Source: CAXBNB01 sp965267535
Lineage (GTDB): Bacteria > Bacteroidota > Bacteroidia > Cytophagales > Cyclobacteriaceae
Length of the DNA stretch: 64,000 bases
Assembly: GCA_965267535.1 (NCBI GenBank)
Contig: OZ254082.1
Span: forward strand, 3,410,001 to 3,474,000
Direction of reading: 5' to 3'
The stretch's first letter is position 1. Every line of letters begins with the position of its first letter. Below are positions 33,220 through 40,961 of this stretch, one piece after another. The position numbers were made by a program, and so were the translations under genes. The notes under the pieces were generated by a model. It worked only from the letters and a program-made list of their open reading frames with translations. It was not told where the DNA came from and did no database searches.

Positions 33220-34997
33220 AGATTTTGTTGATTGATAATCAAATCCATATACTCCTGCAAATGGTGGGTGTACACTTCCCGGGGATTGATACCGTATTTT
33301 TTGCAAATTACGGCAGCAAGACCTACTGCAGCTCCCATCTGTCCGGTGGTACGCATTACCCGTGGGCCTCCCAGTCCGATGTGCGAGCAGCTAAAGTTTC
33401 GTCCCGCCATAAACAGGTTATTGATATTCTTCGAATATAAACTCCTGTAAGGAATATAATACTTAGGTGTGTGGTAAAACAATGCTTTGGACAAAAAATC
33501 CGGCTTATTTTCATCTTGCAGATTTTGCTGAAAGTGCACGTCAATTTCACGGGTTTCCATCACTACTGAGTCCGGAAATTTAACCTGATCTACCACGTCG
33601 TTGAAAGTGAATACATGATCGCCTATCAGTCGACGCGATTCACGCTTACCTACTAGGTAAGACACCCATTGCAGCCTGTGGTACTTGTTTTTTTCTTTTT
33701 GTTTGGCATTGGCAAATGAGCCGTAAATAGCCCTGAGCATGTGATCGCGTATGGTTTCAGCATCGTGAATCTGGTGCAGGTCGTTGCGCGAAAACTCCCA
33801 ATACCATTCTCCTGCCACAGCTTCATGCCCTTGAGCTACAGGCTGGGCCCAGGGTACTTGCGGAAAAGTCTGAGGCGTATCGGCTTTTTCAGTTTGCCAA
33901 AGTACCGATGACCCCATCACAAAATCATCGCTTTCTTCCGGGCTCCACAATTCTCCCCACTCTTCCCATGCCTCTCCATAGGTATCTACACTTTCTCTAC
34001 CATAAGAAAACTCTGCTCCGGCCCAATAGCCAATCCAACCATCGCCGGTAGAATCTACAAAGCGGGGCGCTTTGAATCGTATACGCTCGCCGGTAGCGGT
34101 ATGCCTGGCATCTACATATTGTATGGTGTTGTCTTTGGCCTTGGCGTCATAGGCTCGCCAGTTCAAAAACAAACTGATGTTTTTATACTTTTTTACATTT
34201 TCATCACGCTTTTGCTGGTCTTTTTCTGCTTCAGGTGATCCGTTGGGGTAGTGCTCGGTATCGATAAGCTTCAGTATTCGTTCAAAATGCCCGTAAATCC
34301 CGAGTGTATGTACCCTGATTTCACTACTGGCATTGCCCCCCAGCTTGGGTCGGTCGTGGATGAGTGCTACTTTAAGCCCATGCTCTGCTGCTGCTATGGC
34401 TGCCGCACACCCCGCTATACCTCCTCCGGTCACTACCAGATCATAGGTTTGCTCTTTTTTGGGTGCCATAGGTTCCCGAAGTACTGAGGCTCTCCACTGC
34501 GCCAATTCTTCCTCTCCGGTCGGAGGTGGGGTTTTCTCCATACTTAAATATACCGCGTCGCATCGACCATTGAACCCTGTAAGATCCTTCAACTCTACAG
34601 TGGTCTTTTTGCGTGTAATGTCCACTTCTCCGGCATATTCCCAACCCCAACCTGCTGTAAGGCCCATGGTATTGGCCAGCGTCTGGCCGTTTACTATTAC
34701 CTGAAACTGCCCGGGTGCTTCCCAATTGCCAGGCACCCAGTTTTTGGTGCGTGTCCATACATGGTATTTCCCTTTCTTTTTTATCTGCACTGTAGTGGAG
34801 GCATTGTCTACCGGTGTACCCAGACCGTGTGCGAGTAGGTAGGGTGATCCCATTTGCTCTACAAACTGGGGGTCTACCAACCAACCTCCCTTGTCGAGAA
34901 AGGACTCTGCTTCTAACAACAATTCGTTTTGTGCCTGAATAGTGAATGTGAAAAAACACAGGCAAAGTGATGCGATAATTCTTTTGATAGCTGTCAT
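33216..34997 (-). CDS. Secreted FAD-dependent oxidoreductase with N-terminal carbohydrate-binding-like domain
   Basis: A 593-aa protein. A signal peptide ends FTIQAQ. Residues about 22-150 form a beta-sandwich (LLLEAESFLDKGGW, KGKYHVWTRTKNWVPGNW) like carbohydrate-binding modules. The FAD domain follows with the dinucleotide fold DLVVTGGGIAGCAAAIAAAEHG and KLGGNASSEIRVH, then PRFVDSTGDGWIGYWAGAEF; this is the FAD_oxidored (PF12831) family. It ends with the FAD-closing LFMAGRNFSCSHIGLGGPRVMRTTGQMG region. Secreted members are seen in polysaccharide-degrading bacteria, probably oxidising sugar hydroxyls. Coupled to the unknown gene downstream and divergent from the PKD protein gene. Confidence 0.85.
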   Translation of the reverse strand: MTAIKRIIASLCLCFFTFTIQAQNELLLEAESFLDKGGWLVDPQFVEQMGSPYLLAHGLGTPVDNASTTVQIKKKGKYHVWTRTKNWVPGNWEAPGQFQVIVNGQTLANTMGLTAGWGWEYAGEVDITRKKTTVELKDLTGFNGRCDAVYLSMEKTPPPTGEEELAQWRASVLREPMAPKKEQTYDLVVTGGGIAGCAAAIAAAEHGLKVALIHDRPKLGGNASSEIRVHTLGIYGHFERILKLIDTEHYPNGSPEAEKDQQKRDENVKKYKNISLFLNWRAYDAKAKDNTIQYVDARHTATGERIRFKAPRFVDSTGDGWIGYWAGAEFSYGRESVDTYGEAWEEWGELWSPEESDDFVMGSSVLWQTEKADTPQTFPQVPWAQPVAQGHEAVAGEWYWEFSRNDLHQIHDAETIRDHMLRAIYGSFANAKQKEKNKYHRLQWVSYLVGKRESRRLIGDHVFTFNDVVDQVKFPDSVVMETREIDVHFQQNLQDENKPDFLSKALFYHTPKYYIPYRSLYSKNINNLFMAGRNFSCSHIGLGGPRVMRTTGQMGAAVGLAAVICKKYGINPREVYTHHLQEYMDLIINQQNL

Positions 34998-35112
34998 TTA
35001 GTTTAAAATAATTAGATCAATACAGTTCAATTTTAGAACAGAAATTTGTCTGATCAAAAAATATACTTATGCATAAACAGTGCAAAACCTTTAAGATATT
35101 ATGCACAAGGTA

Positions 35113-35120
35113 TATATTTG
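35113..35120 (+). promoter_or_regulatory. -7 promoter element of the PKD membrane protein gene
   Basis: TATATTTG matches TAnnTTTG exactly, 48 bp before the ATG at 35169, in the spacer divergent from the FAD oxidoreductase gene. Confidence 0.5.
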
Positions 35121-35168
35121 ATTCTTTGGAACTTATAGAAGAAAAAAATCAGGCGATCATACACTGTA

Positions 35169-36407
35169 ATGAGTGATTCGGGAGAGTTAAAATACTTAAG
35201 TCAGCTAACAGAGGAACTGACAAGCCAGCTACAATGGGGCACTCCTACGGACTGGAAAAACAGCAACTTTCTGGAACTAAGTAACCTGGTAAAAAGAGCA
35301 ACCAAAGTACGCATAAGTGCCGATACGCTAAAGCGTGTGATGGGCAAAACTAAAACTGAGGAAGCTTACACCCCACAGCTAGCCACTAAAAATGCGCTTG
35401 CCATCTACCTGGGATACGTAGACTGGGCAGACTTCAAACTCAAACACTCTTTGCCTCCTGATGAGCAGAAAGGGCATACTGCCACACTATTTGCCCTACC
35501 GGTTTGGAAAGTGGCAGCAGGTATAGCACTTGTAGTACTGGCTACTTTCTATTTTTTCATACCCAAACCTCCAGCTTCCTACACGTTTGACATTCAGGGC
35601 AAGTACCTGAGGGGAAATGCCTACCACACGGCTGTGTTTGAATATGACGTAAGTAGCGTCACATCAACAGATAGTATTTTTCTGAGTTTTGGTGACGGAT
35701 CGCCCAAAGTCAGGCTGGATAAGGGCAACACTACCCTATCGCACTACTACAGAGGGCCCGGCCTTTATACGGTAAACTTGCTCATAGACAATCAATCGGT
35801 GTACGATACATCTGTGTACCTCTCTACCACTGGCTGGGAATCACACACTTTTTTTTGGCAAACGGATCACACCGAATACCTGCCGATTTACCAATTTTAT
35901 GATTCTGCTACTCACACTATGCGTGTACCCCACGACATGGCACGCACCAAAGGCATAGACACCACTCAGATGTACTGGGTTCAATATGCAAACTTTAAAG
36001 ACTTTGGCATAGATGGCGACAATTTTGAATTGACTGCCAACCTAAAAAACGACAAGGAAATAATACCCGCCAGATGCCACCATGTGAAAATAAATGTGAT
36101 AAGCGAAAAGCAACAAATCAATCTGTATTTTCTCAAAGAGGGTTGTTCTAAGTGGGTCAACCTTCGGTTTAGTGAAGTCGGCATCAACGGATCACACCAT
36201 GACCTCTCGGCCTTTGGCAAGGATTTTAGCCAGTACCATCGGGTAAAAGTGCACGTGAAAGACAAAGAAGCATCGGTATATTACGACGATAAGCTCCTGT
36301 ACAAACAACGATACCAGCAGCCTCTGGGGAACATCAAAGGGATTACGTTTCAGTTTTCCGGTGAAGGCGGTGCGGTAGAAAAACCCACAATCACCGCCTT
36401 GAAATAA
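35169..36407 (+). CDS. Membrane-tethered protein with possible DNA-binding head and PKD domain
   Basis: A 412-aa protein without a signal peptide. Residues 1-95 are a cytoplasmic helical domain (FLELSNLVKRATKVRISADTLKRVMGKTK, then ALAIYLGYVDWADFKLKH). The 'IS..TLKR..G ... A..LGY..W.DF' pattern recurs at the N-terminus of many Bacteroidota proteins and has a helix-turn-helix look. One membrane segment follows (about 111-131). Outside are a PKD domain (about 135-220, IFLSFGDGSPKVRLDKG, SHYYRGPGLYTVNLLID) and a C-terminal beta-sandwich (about 225-412). This would be a one-component membrane sensor, perhaps of an extracellular glycan. It is divergent from the FAD oxidoreductase pair, its likely target. 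Confidence 0.7.
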   Translation: MSDSGELKYLSQLTEELTSQLQWGTPTDWKNSNFLELSNLVKRATKVRISADTLKRVMGKTKTEEAYTPQLATKNALAIYLGYVDWADFKLKHSLPPDEQKGHTATLFALPVWKVAAGIALVVLATFYFFIPKPPASYTFDIQGKYLRGNAYHTAVFEYDVSSVTSTDSIFLSFGDGSPKVRLDKGNTTLSHYYRGPGLYTVNLLIDNQSVYDTSVYLSTTGWESHTFFWQTDHTEYLPIYQFYDSATHTMRVPHDMARTKGIDTTQMYWVQYANFKDFGIDGDNFELTANLKNDKEIIPARCHHVKINVISEKQQINLYFLKEGCSKWVNLRFSEVGINGSHHDLSAFGKDFSQYHRVKVHVKDKEASVYYDDKLLYKQRYQQPLGNIKGITFQFSGEGGAVEKPTITALK

Positions 36408-36850
36408 AGTTGAGCAGGCACACCTACCGAAAAAGTCTTTAAGACATGCACTGACTAACCTTCATCTCTAATCTATCGGGTTGAATTCAGCGTTCAAAAA
36501 CCTCCGAAACCGGAAGCACTACAAAGAGTGACTGCTTTTTGATTTGATACGAGCGAGGACGCTCGTATCAGTATTTAGGCTCTGCTGAGAAACACTTTCA
36601 TTTGTACATGAATACCAAGGAGCGCAATTTCTAAAGTAGACATTTCATATTTGATGCAAACTTTTTAAGCAAAATGCACGATTTTCAGTGCCACAAAGAA
36701 TCAACAAGTGACCTTTGGGACGTTAGCCTCAGGCATGTCATCTACTGTGTTGGGCAAGGATCAAAGTATATGTATACATCTTCACCTCACCCGCCGTGTA
36801 GCTAACTTGCCTGAGGCTTTCTCAGCAAAGCCTATAGCTGAAGAAGAGAC
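36408..36850. other. Convergent intergenic region with several inverted repeats
   Basis: A 443-bp spacer. It has a perfect hairpin GATACGAGCG-AGGA-CGCTCGTATC (36546-36569), a 16-bp inverted pair AGGCTCTGCTGAGAAA (36577-36592) / TTTCTCAGCAAAGCCT (36818-36833) with one mismatch, and the palindromic element copy B (36726-36817). No coding sequence is convincing. The first hairpin may terminate the PKD-protein transcript. Confidence 0.55.
36726..36817. repeat. Dispersed imperfect palindrome, copy B
   Basis: Arms GCCTCAGGCA (36726-36735) and TGCCTGAGGC (36808-36817) are perfectly complementary around a 72-nt centre. The left part (GCCTCAGGCATGTCAT, TGTTGGGCAAGG) and the right part (CACCCGCCG, GCTAACTTGCCTGAGGC) align with copy A at 13660-13744. 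Similarity continues past the right arm (CTTTCTCAGCAAAGCCTA versus CTTTTCTGCAGCACCTA). Confidence 0.6.
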
Positions 36851-38101
36851 TTAGAAAACCTTTTCTATGGTATCTAAGGATACGCCTAGCACTTGCTGCG
36901 CTATGACATCTAACTGCTCTTCGCTTCCTTCGAAGTGAAAAGTATACTGTACATGCTCATACGAGTCGCCAGAAGACAATGCCAACGCAGGCGAAGAGGT
37001 TTCCAGCTCGTAAAATGGCCCAAGCGGCTTAGCTCCCGGCTCTGGTGCTCCGTCGTTGTAGGAGTTGATCACATCGCCGGCATAGGGTTCGTCCTGTATT
37101 TCCCACAAAGAGTTTACATAGTCCGTTACGCCTTCAGGTTTTTCGAATTTCAAAAGGGTCAGGCGTTTGTTGTCTGCATCGTAAGAACCAAGCACATCTT
37201 TTGACCGCTGAGGTGACAAACCGATTTTGCTTCGGTACTGCCCGTCTCCCTTAAAAAATATAGCCTGATCTGTCACTTTCAGTCTATCGGCCGGCACTTT
37301 TCCAAAATAGGTGTCATTAACCACAGGTCCCAAGGTAGCTTCATCTCCTTGCTGGTAGGGTATCACCACTACCGTTTTAGGTGAATGATTGAGCATTCCC
37401 AATAGCCATATCGAAACCAGTCCGGTATGTTTCTGCCAGTCAGCTTCTCCCGTATTGGTTAGTTTGTTGCGGGTTACATAACCCACCCTGGCCAGATCCG
37501 AAGGCATATCTACTCCTAATACGCTACTCACCCGCGCAGCGGAGAGCACCTCTATTTCACGGTCTATATCCATCTGAAATTCAAATCCGGAATAGTTAGT
37601 AATGGATGCCGTCTTGCTGTAACGTGCTTTTGATCCGGTGGTGTTTTTTTGCTCAAAGTGGTCTAAATCGATCAACCGTGGTGTCTGCCAATGCGTCAAA
37701 TCGAAAGGGTCTCCTTTTTTGAAAAACAGAGAAAACTGACCTCCTTCGGGCCCTAGCCAAAACCGCTCTTCCCCTCCGAATGCATTGATGTGCTCGAGGG
37801 TATCCTTAGACTTAAACAAGTCGTAATTAATCCAACCGTAGCTTGTGCCGTTGCTACCGGCTGTGCTGGTCATTACCCTTCCCTGCAATGCGGCACTTAC
37901 GGCCACTTTGCCACCGTCGGGGTGTTCCAGCACGGTTACATCTACATAGTTGGACAGAAAGTTTACATCTTTCTCAAATGCTGATGGTGAGCTTTGCTGG
38001 CTTTCGTTTGCCTCTTTTTTAGATACATTCATACACTGTGTGGTTAAAAATACCACTGCCAAAAGTAGTATAGTGCTTGTAGATTTGGTTTTAGTTTTCA
38101 T
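36851..38101 (-). CDS. DUF6786-like lipoprotein
   Basis: A 416-aa lipoprotein (signal ending VFLTTQC). The beta-rich body shows GKVAVSAALQGRVMTSTAGSNG, SYGWINYDLF and ERFWLGPEGGQFSLFF blocks, which I recognise as the DUF6786 family, probably with a mutarotase-like beta-sandwich fold. Function is unknown; position at the end of a SusC/SusD locus suggests a role in sugar handling at the cell surface or in the periplasm. Confidence in the family is moderate. Confidence 0.7.
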   Translation of the reverse strand: MKTKTKSTSTILLLAVVFLTTQCMNVSKKEANESQQSSPSAFEKDVNFLSNYVDVTVLEHPDGGKVAVSAALQGRVMTSTAGSNGTSYGWINYDLFKSKDTLEHINAFGGEERFWLGPEGGQFSLFFKKGDPFDLTHWQTPRLIDLDHFEQKNTTGSKARYSKTASITNYSGFEFQMDIDREIEVLSAARVSSVLGVDMPSDLARVGYVTRNKLTNTGEADWQKHTGLVSIWLLGMLNHSPKTVVVIPYQQGDEATLGPVVNDTYFGKVPADRLKVTDQAIFFKGDGQYRSKIGLSPQRSKDVLGSYDADNKRLTLLKFEKPEGVTDYVNSLWEIQDEPYAGDVINSYNDGAPEPGAKPLGPFYELETSSPALALSSGDSYEHVQYTFHFEGSEEQLDVIAQQVLGVSLDTIEKVF

Positions 38102-38205
38102 AGGTTTTTGTTAGATAAAGAGAGTTACACAATGCTAGTATAAAGGATTGAAAAAGCCCTCATTATAACAGTAAAAATAACAGTTGTGAAATATCCTTCA
38201 TATAT

Positions 38206-38248
38206 AAAAAGCAACCCTTCAGGCTATTGTTGCCATTTCAGGGTTGCT
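38206..38248 (-). terminator. Terminator after the DUF4998 gene
   Basis: On the minus strand AGCAACCCT pairs with AGGGTTGCT across a 21-nt loop and is followed by TTTTTATA. It separates the SusCD operon from the DUF6786 gene. Confidence 0.7.
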
Positions 38249-38276
38249 TGACCTGTTTTCTATTCTTTAGTATTTA

Positions 38277-39572
38277 TCAATCTGGCTTTTCACCCTTCAA
38301 GGTTATTTCACCCCAAGCTGTAGCTCCTATATGCGGAGCAAAGCTAGTAACCACTACCATACGTAAGTATCTAAATTCTTGCTTCACGTTTATTTTTTTC
38401 GAGAAACCTCCCTGACTAGCTCCGGTATCGTCCAGCACTTTTACCCAACCTTTTTCCTGAGACTCTTCTTCCCAGGCAGCCAGATTTTTCACTCTTTGCT
38501 CTTCTACTTTTTGCTGATTTTGCTGTTCTTCCTCGCTAAGTGCACTCACATCCTGAAGATCAATTGTAGTTTCAGCGCCAGATAGATCGTCTATACCCCA
38601 TAGCTGATACCGCCTAAACATCACTGCAGGGTAAGGGCCAAATGTATCCATAATTACCTCAGTGAGTACAGTTTTCACCCCCAGGTCTATAGTGAAATGA
38701 AACGGCCTGTAGGAATAACCCTCGCCGGGCTCTACGATTACATTACCATCTCCCCATGAGTTTACAATTGCATTTGCATCTCCACTGCTATGATTGATAT
38801 TAGGAATATCATTGAGTAATTCTACTTTTGACCACAGCGTTTTATCAAGTACAATTTCAATTTTCGGAATTTCACCAGTTGTCGGCACACTCCAATACGT
38901 ATCAAGCGCCTCTGGCTCGGGTATATACCTTGTCTTATAGCTGTAATTAACCGACCTGTTGTAGCCCTTTATTATTGTTCTCTCATCAGTGGCTTCAACC
39001 GTCACAGTCTGTTCCTGATCGTTTTGATCTGTATATACAAAGACTGTTTCTAAAACTTCCGGCAAGGCCTGAGCCCACTCTATGACCAGCGAATCGATCT
39101 GTGGATCAGAGGTAGAAAAAGTCTGCATTTTGCTGACTCTTCGAGCAATAAGGTCTGCTTCAAATATACTGCCGTATATCATAGCACTTTCACTCAACTG
39201 CTTCGACGCTCTTCCATCAGTATCGAAGAGTGTAAATGTAAACTTTTTAATACCTTCTTCGATGTTACTCAAAGAAATAGCTAAGGTATCCATCCCGCTC
39301 ACATCACGGTTTACTTCAAATTCAGCGTTTTTTTCTACGCCGCTTTCCACCCATTCTACTATCCCCTTTTTGATTCTGGGATCTGCCGATATCGCCAACA
39401 AAAACTCAATTCTACCCGTACCGCTTCTACTGGTCACTGCCAACGGAGCTCCTACCTCAGATACCTGATTGTTGCTAAAATATTCTTCGAACGTATCTTC
39501 TGTATTCTGACATGATAGCATTGCAGCGCTCAATAAAAGAATACCGAACAATATATTGATATAGTATTTCAT
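38277..39572 (-). CDS. DUF4998/discoidin-like surface lipoprotein
   Basis: A 431-aa lipoprotein (lipobox AAMLSC). The N-terminal half fits DUF4998 (VTSRSGTGRIEFLLAISADPRIKKGIVEW, then YNRSVNYSYKTRYIPEPEALDTYW). The C-terminal half fits an F5/8 type C (discoidin-like) fold of the DUF5000 kind (GYSYRPFHFTIDLGVKTVLTEV, RYLRMVVVTS, WGEITLKGE). Such proteins sit downstream of susD in many polysaccharide loci and probably bind glycan at the cell surface. Fourth gene of the susC operon. Confidence 0.8.
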   Translation of the reverse strand: MKYYINILFGILLLSAAMLSCQNTEDTFEEYFSNNQVSEVGAPLAVTSRSGTGRIEFLLAISADPRIKKGIVEWVESGVEKNAEFEVNRDVSGMDTLAISLSNIEEGIKKFTFTLFDTDGRASKQLSESAMIYGSIFEADLIARRVSKMQTFSTSDPQIDSLVIEWAQALPEVLETVFVYTDQNDQEQTVTVEATDERTIIKGYNRSVNYSYKTRYIPEPEALDTYWSVPTTGEIPKIEIVLDKTLWSKVELLNDIPNINHSSGDANAIVNSWGDGNVIVEPGEGYSYRPFHFTIDLGVKTVLTEVIMDTFGPYPAVMFRRYQLWGIDDLSGAETTIDLQDVSALSEEEQQNQQKVEEQRVKNLAAWEEESQEKGWVKVLDDTGASQGGFSKKINVKQEFRYLRMVVVTSFAPHIGATAWGEITLKGEKPD

Positions 39573-39594
39573 ATTTTTAATAGTTTAAATGAGA

Positions 39595-39628
39595 GCTTTA
39601 CCCAAAACCGAAAGGTTTCAGGTAAAGC
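39595..39628 (-). other. Intercistronic hairpin between DUF4959/DUF5000 and DUF4998 genes
   Basis: GCTTTACC and GGTAAAGC enclose an inner AAACC-GAAA-GGTTT hairpin with a GAAA tetraloop. No T-run follows on the minus strand, so it looks like an RNA-processing or stabilising structure inside the operon and not a terminator. Confidence 0.5.
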
Positions 39629-39638
39629 AAAATGGTAA

Positions 39639-40928
39639 TTACTCCAACACTTTACCGTAAAAAGTAATTTCTGCTGCATTGAAAGATTTTATAGGAGTGT
39701 AGTTTTCTCTCCATGCAAAACGGATGTATCTCACCGTTTCGCTATTGAAAATAAACTCGACTCCTTCTGTCTGAATTTCCTGCTTGCGCTCATTTGCAAA
39801 TTCAGGCGTTTCTACTTCTACATCCACCAGCAGAGGTGTCCACCCCTCAAGTGTGCCTTCCTCGTTTGGTGTCTCGTTGGTTCCCCAGACATCAAAGATT
39901 CTCCATCCTCCCAAGCTAAAAAAGCCAGAAGTAAGTGGGTGATAGGTAAATCGACTCAATTTTACAGAAGTGCCCAGGTCTATAGTGTACAAGTGGGCTG
40001 TCGTACGTTTAGGGTCGAACTGATCCGTATATTCCGGCAAAGGGTTTGGGTCGTATTCATCACTACCGGCACCATCCAAAGTTCTAAACCCTGATGGACC
40101 TACTACATCAACTTCACCATCGTAAAATCGATCTGGTGACCAAAGGTTGTGAGAAGGAAGGTCATTTTCTTCATTTCCTCCGAAAACCGGAACATCATGA
40201 GGCAAATAATACCTGCTATGTCCTGACTTAGGAATCTCTTCTTCAAAAAGAGGATTTAAAGTGACACTTACTGTATCTGAGAAATTGCCCCATCGGTCGC
40301 GAAACAATCCCATAAATTCACGCTCCTCTACATCAAAACCTCTCTCAAAGAATGCCTTGGTCTCTGCTTCAGTGAAAAGGCGGGTGCTCAACAGCACCAA
40401 ATCAGAATTGCCGGGCTCTTCTTCTTTTTCACGTGTAAACACAAACAAATCCAAGGCAGCACCGCTGGGATTCTCTACCACATAGCGTGCTCCTCCAAAG
40501 TCGGGAGTGATTTTGAGAGCTTTGGCTGCTGCTTTTACAGGTGCCTCCAAAGGGGTAAAGCTCACTTCTACAGGCTCTGATTCATTTCCGGACTGATCAA
40601 ATGCAACCAGTTTTATCATGGTTTCTTTTTGATCCAATAATCCCAGAATTTCTATCTCGTTTTTATAAAGCGATGCACTGGCGGATGCTTTTACATTGCC
40701 AGGCAAAACATAATCTGCTTTTACTCCTAAAATATCCTTATCGGCTGGTAGCTTATAGCTTACTACAGCTCCACCGGGTACCGGAGTTATCTCTATATTG
40801 GATACGGCTTGTGGGGGAATACTATCAAACTGAACAATTCCCTGTCCCATCTCTTCTTCACAAGCGATCATAATAAGCGCTACTATCAGTAGAGTAGCTA
40901 TTGACTGTATTGTTTTATATTTTTTCAT
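39639..40928 (-). CDS. DUF4959/DUF5126/DUF5000 surface lipoprotein
   Basis: A 429-aa lipoprotein (signal ending LIMIAC). N-terminal DUF4959 (IPPQAVSNIEITPVPGGAVVSYKLPAD), middle DUF5126 (AAAKALKITPDFGGARYVVENPSG) and C-terminal discoidin-like DUF5000 (TIDLGTSVKLSRFTYHPLTSG, RYIRFAWRENYTP). These three-domain lipoproteins follow susD in many Bacteroidota loci and are thought to act as surface glycan-binding proteins. It starts 33 bp after susD. Confidence 0.85.
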   Translation of the reverse strand: MKKYKTIQSIATLLIVALIMIACEEEMGQGIVQFDSIPPQAVSNIEITPVPGGAVVSYKLPADKDILGVKADYVLPGNVKASASASLYKNEIEILGLLDQKETMIKLVAFDQSGNESEPVEVSFTPLEAPVKAAAKALKITPDFGGARYVVENPSGAALDLFVFTREKEEEPGNSDLVLLSTRLFTEAETKAFFERGFDVEEREFMGLFRDRWGNFSDTVSVTLNPLFEEEIPKSGHSRYYLPHDVPVFGGNEENDLPSHNLWSPDRFYDGEVDVVGPSGFRTLDGAGSDEYDPNPLPEYTDQFDPKRTTAHLYTIDLGTSVKLSRFTYHPLTSGFFSLGGWRIFDVWGTNETPNEEGTLEGWTPLLVDVEVETPEFANERKQEIQTEGVEFIFNSETVRYIRFAWRENYTPIKSFNAAEITFYGKVLE

Positions 40929-40961
40929 AATTTACGCTTTTAATAATGAAACAAACCCGTT

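Noticed and set aside
36546..36569. Perfect hairpin GATACGAGCG-AGGA-CGCTCGTATC as a definite terminator
   Set aside because: No T-run on the plus strand after the stem (TCAGTATTT only), so it is mentioned in the spacer entry but not called as a terminator.
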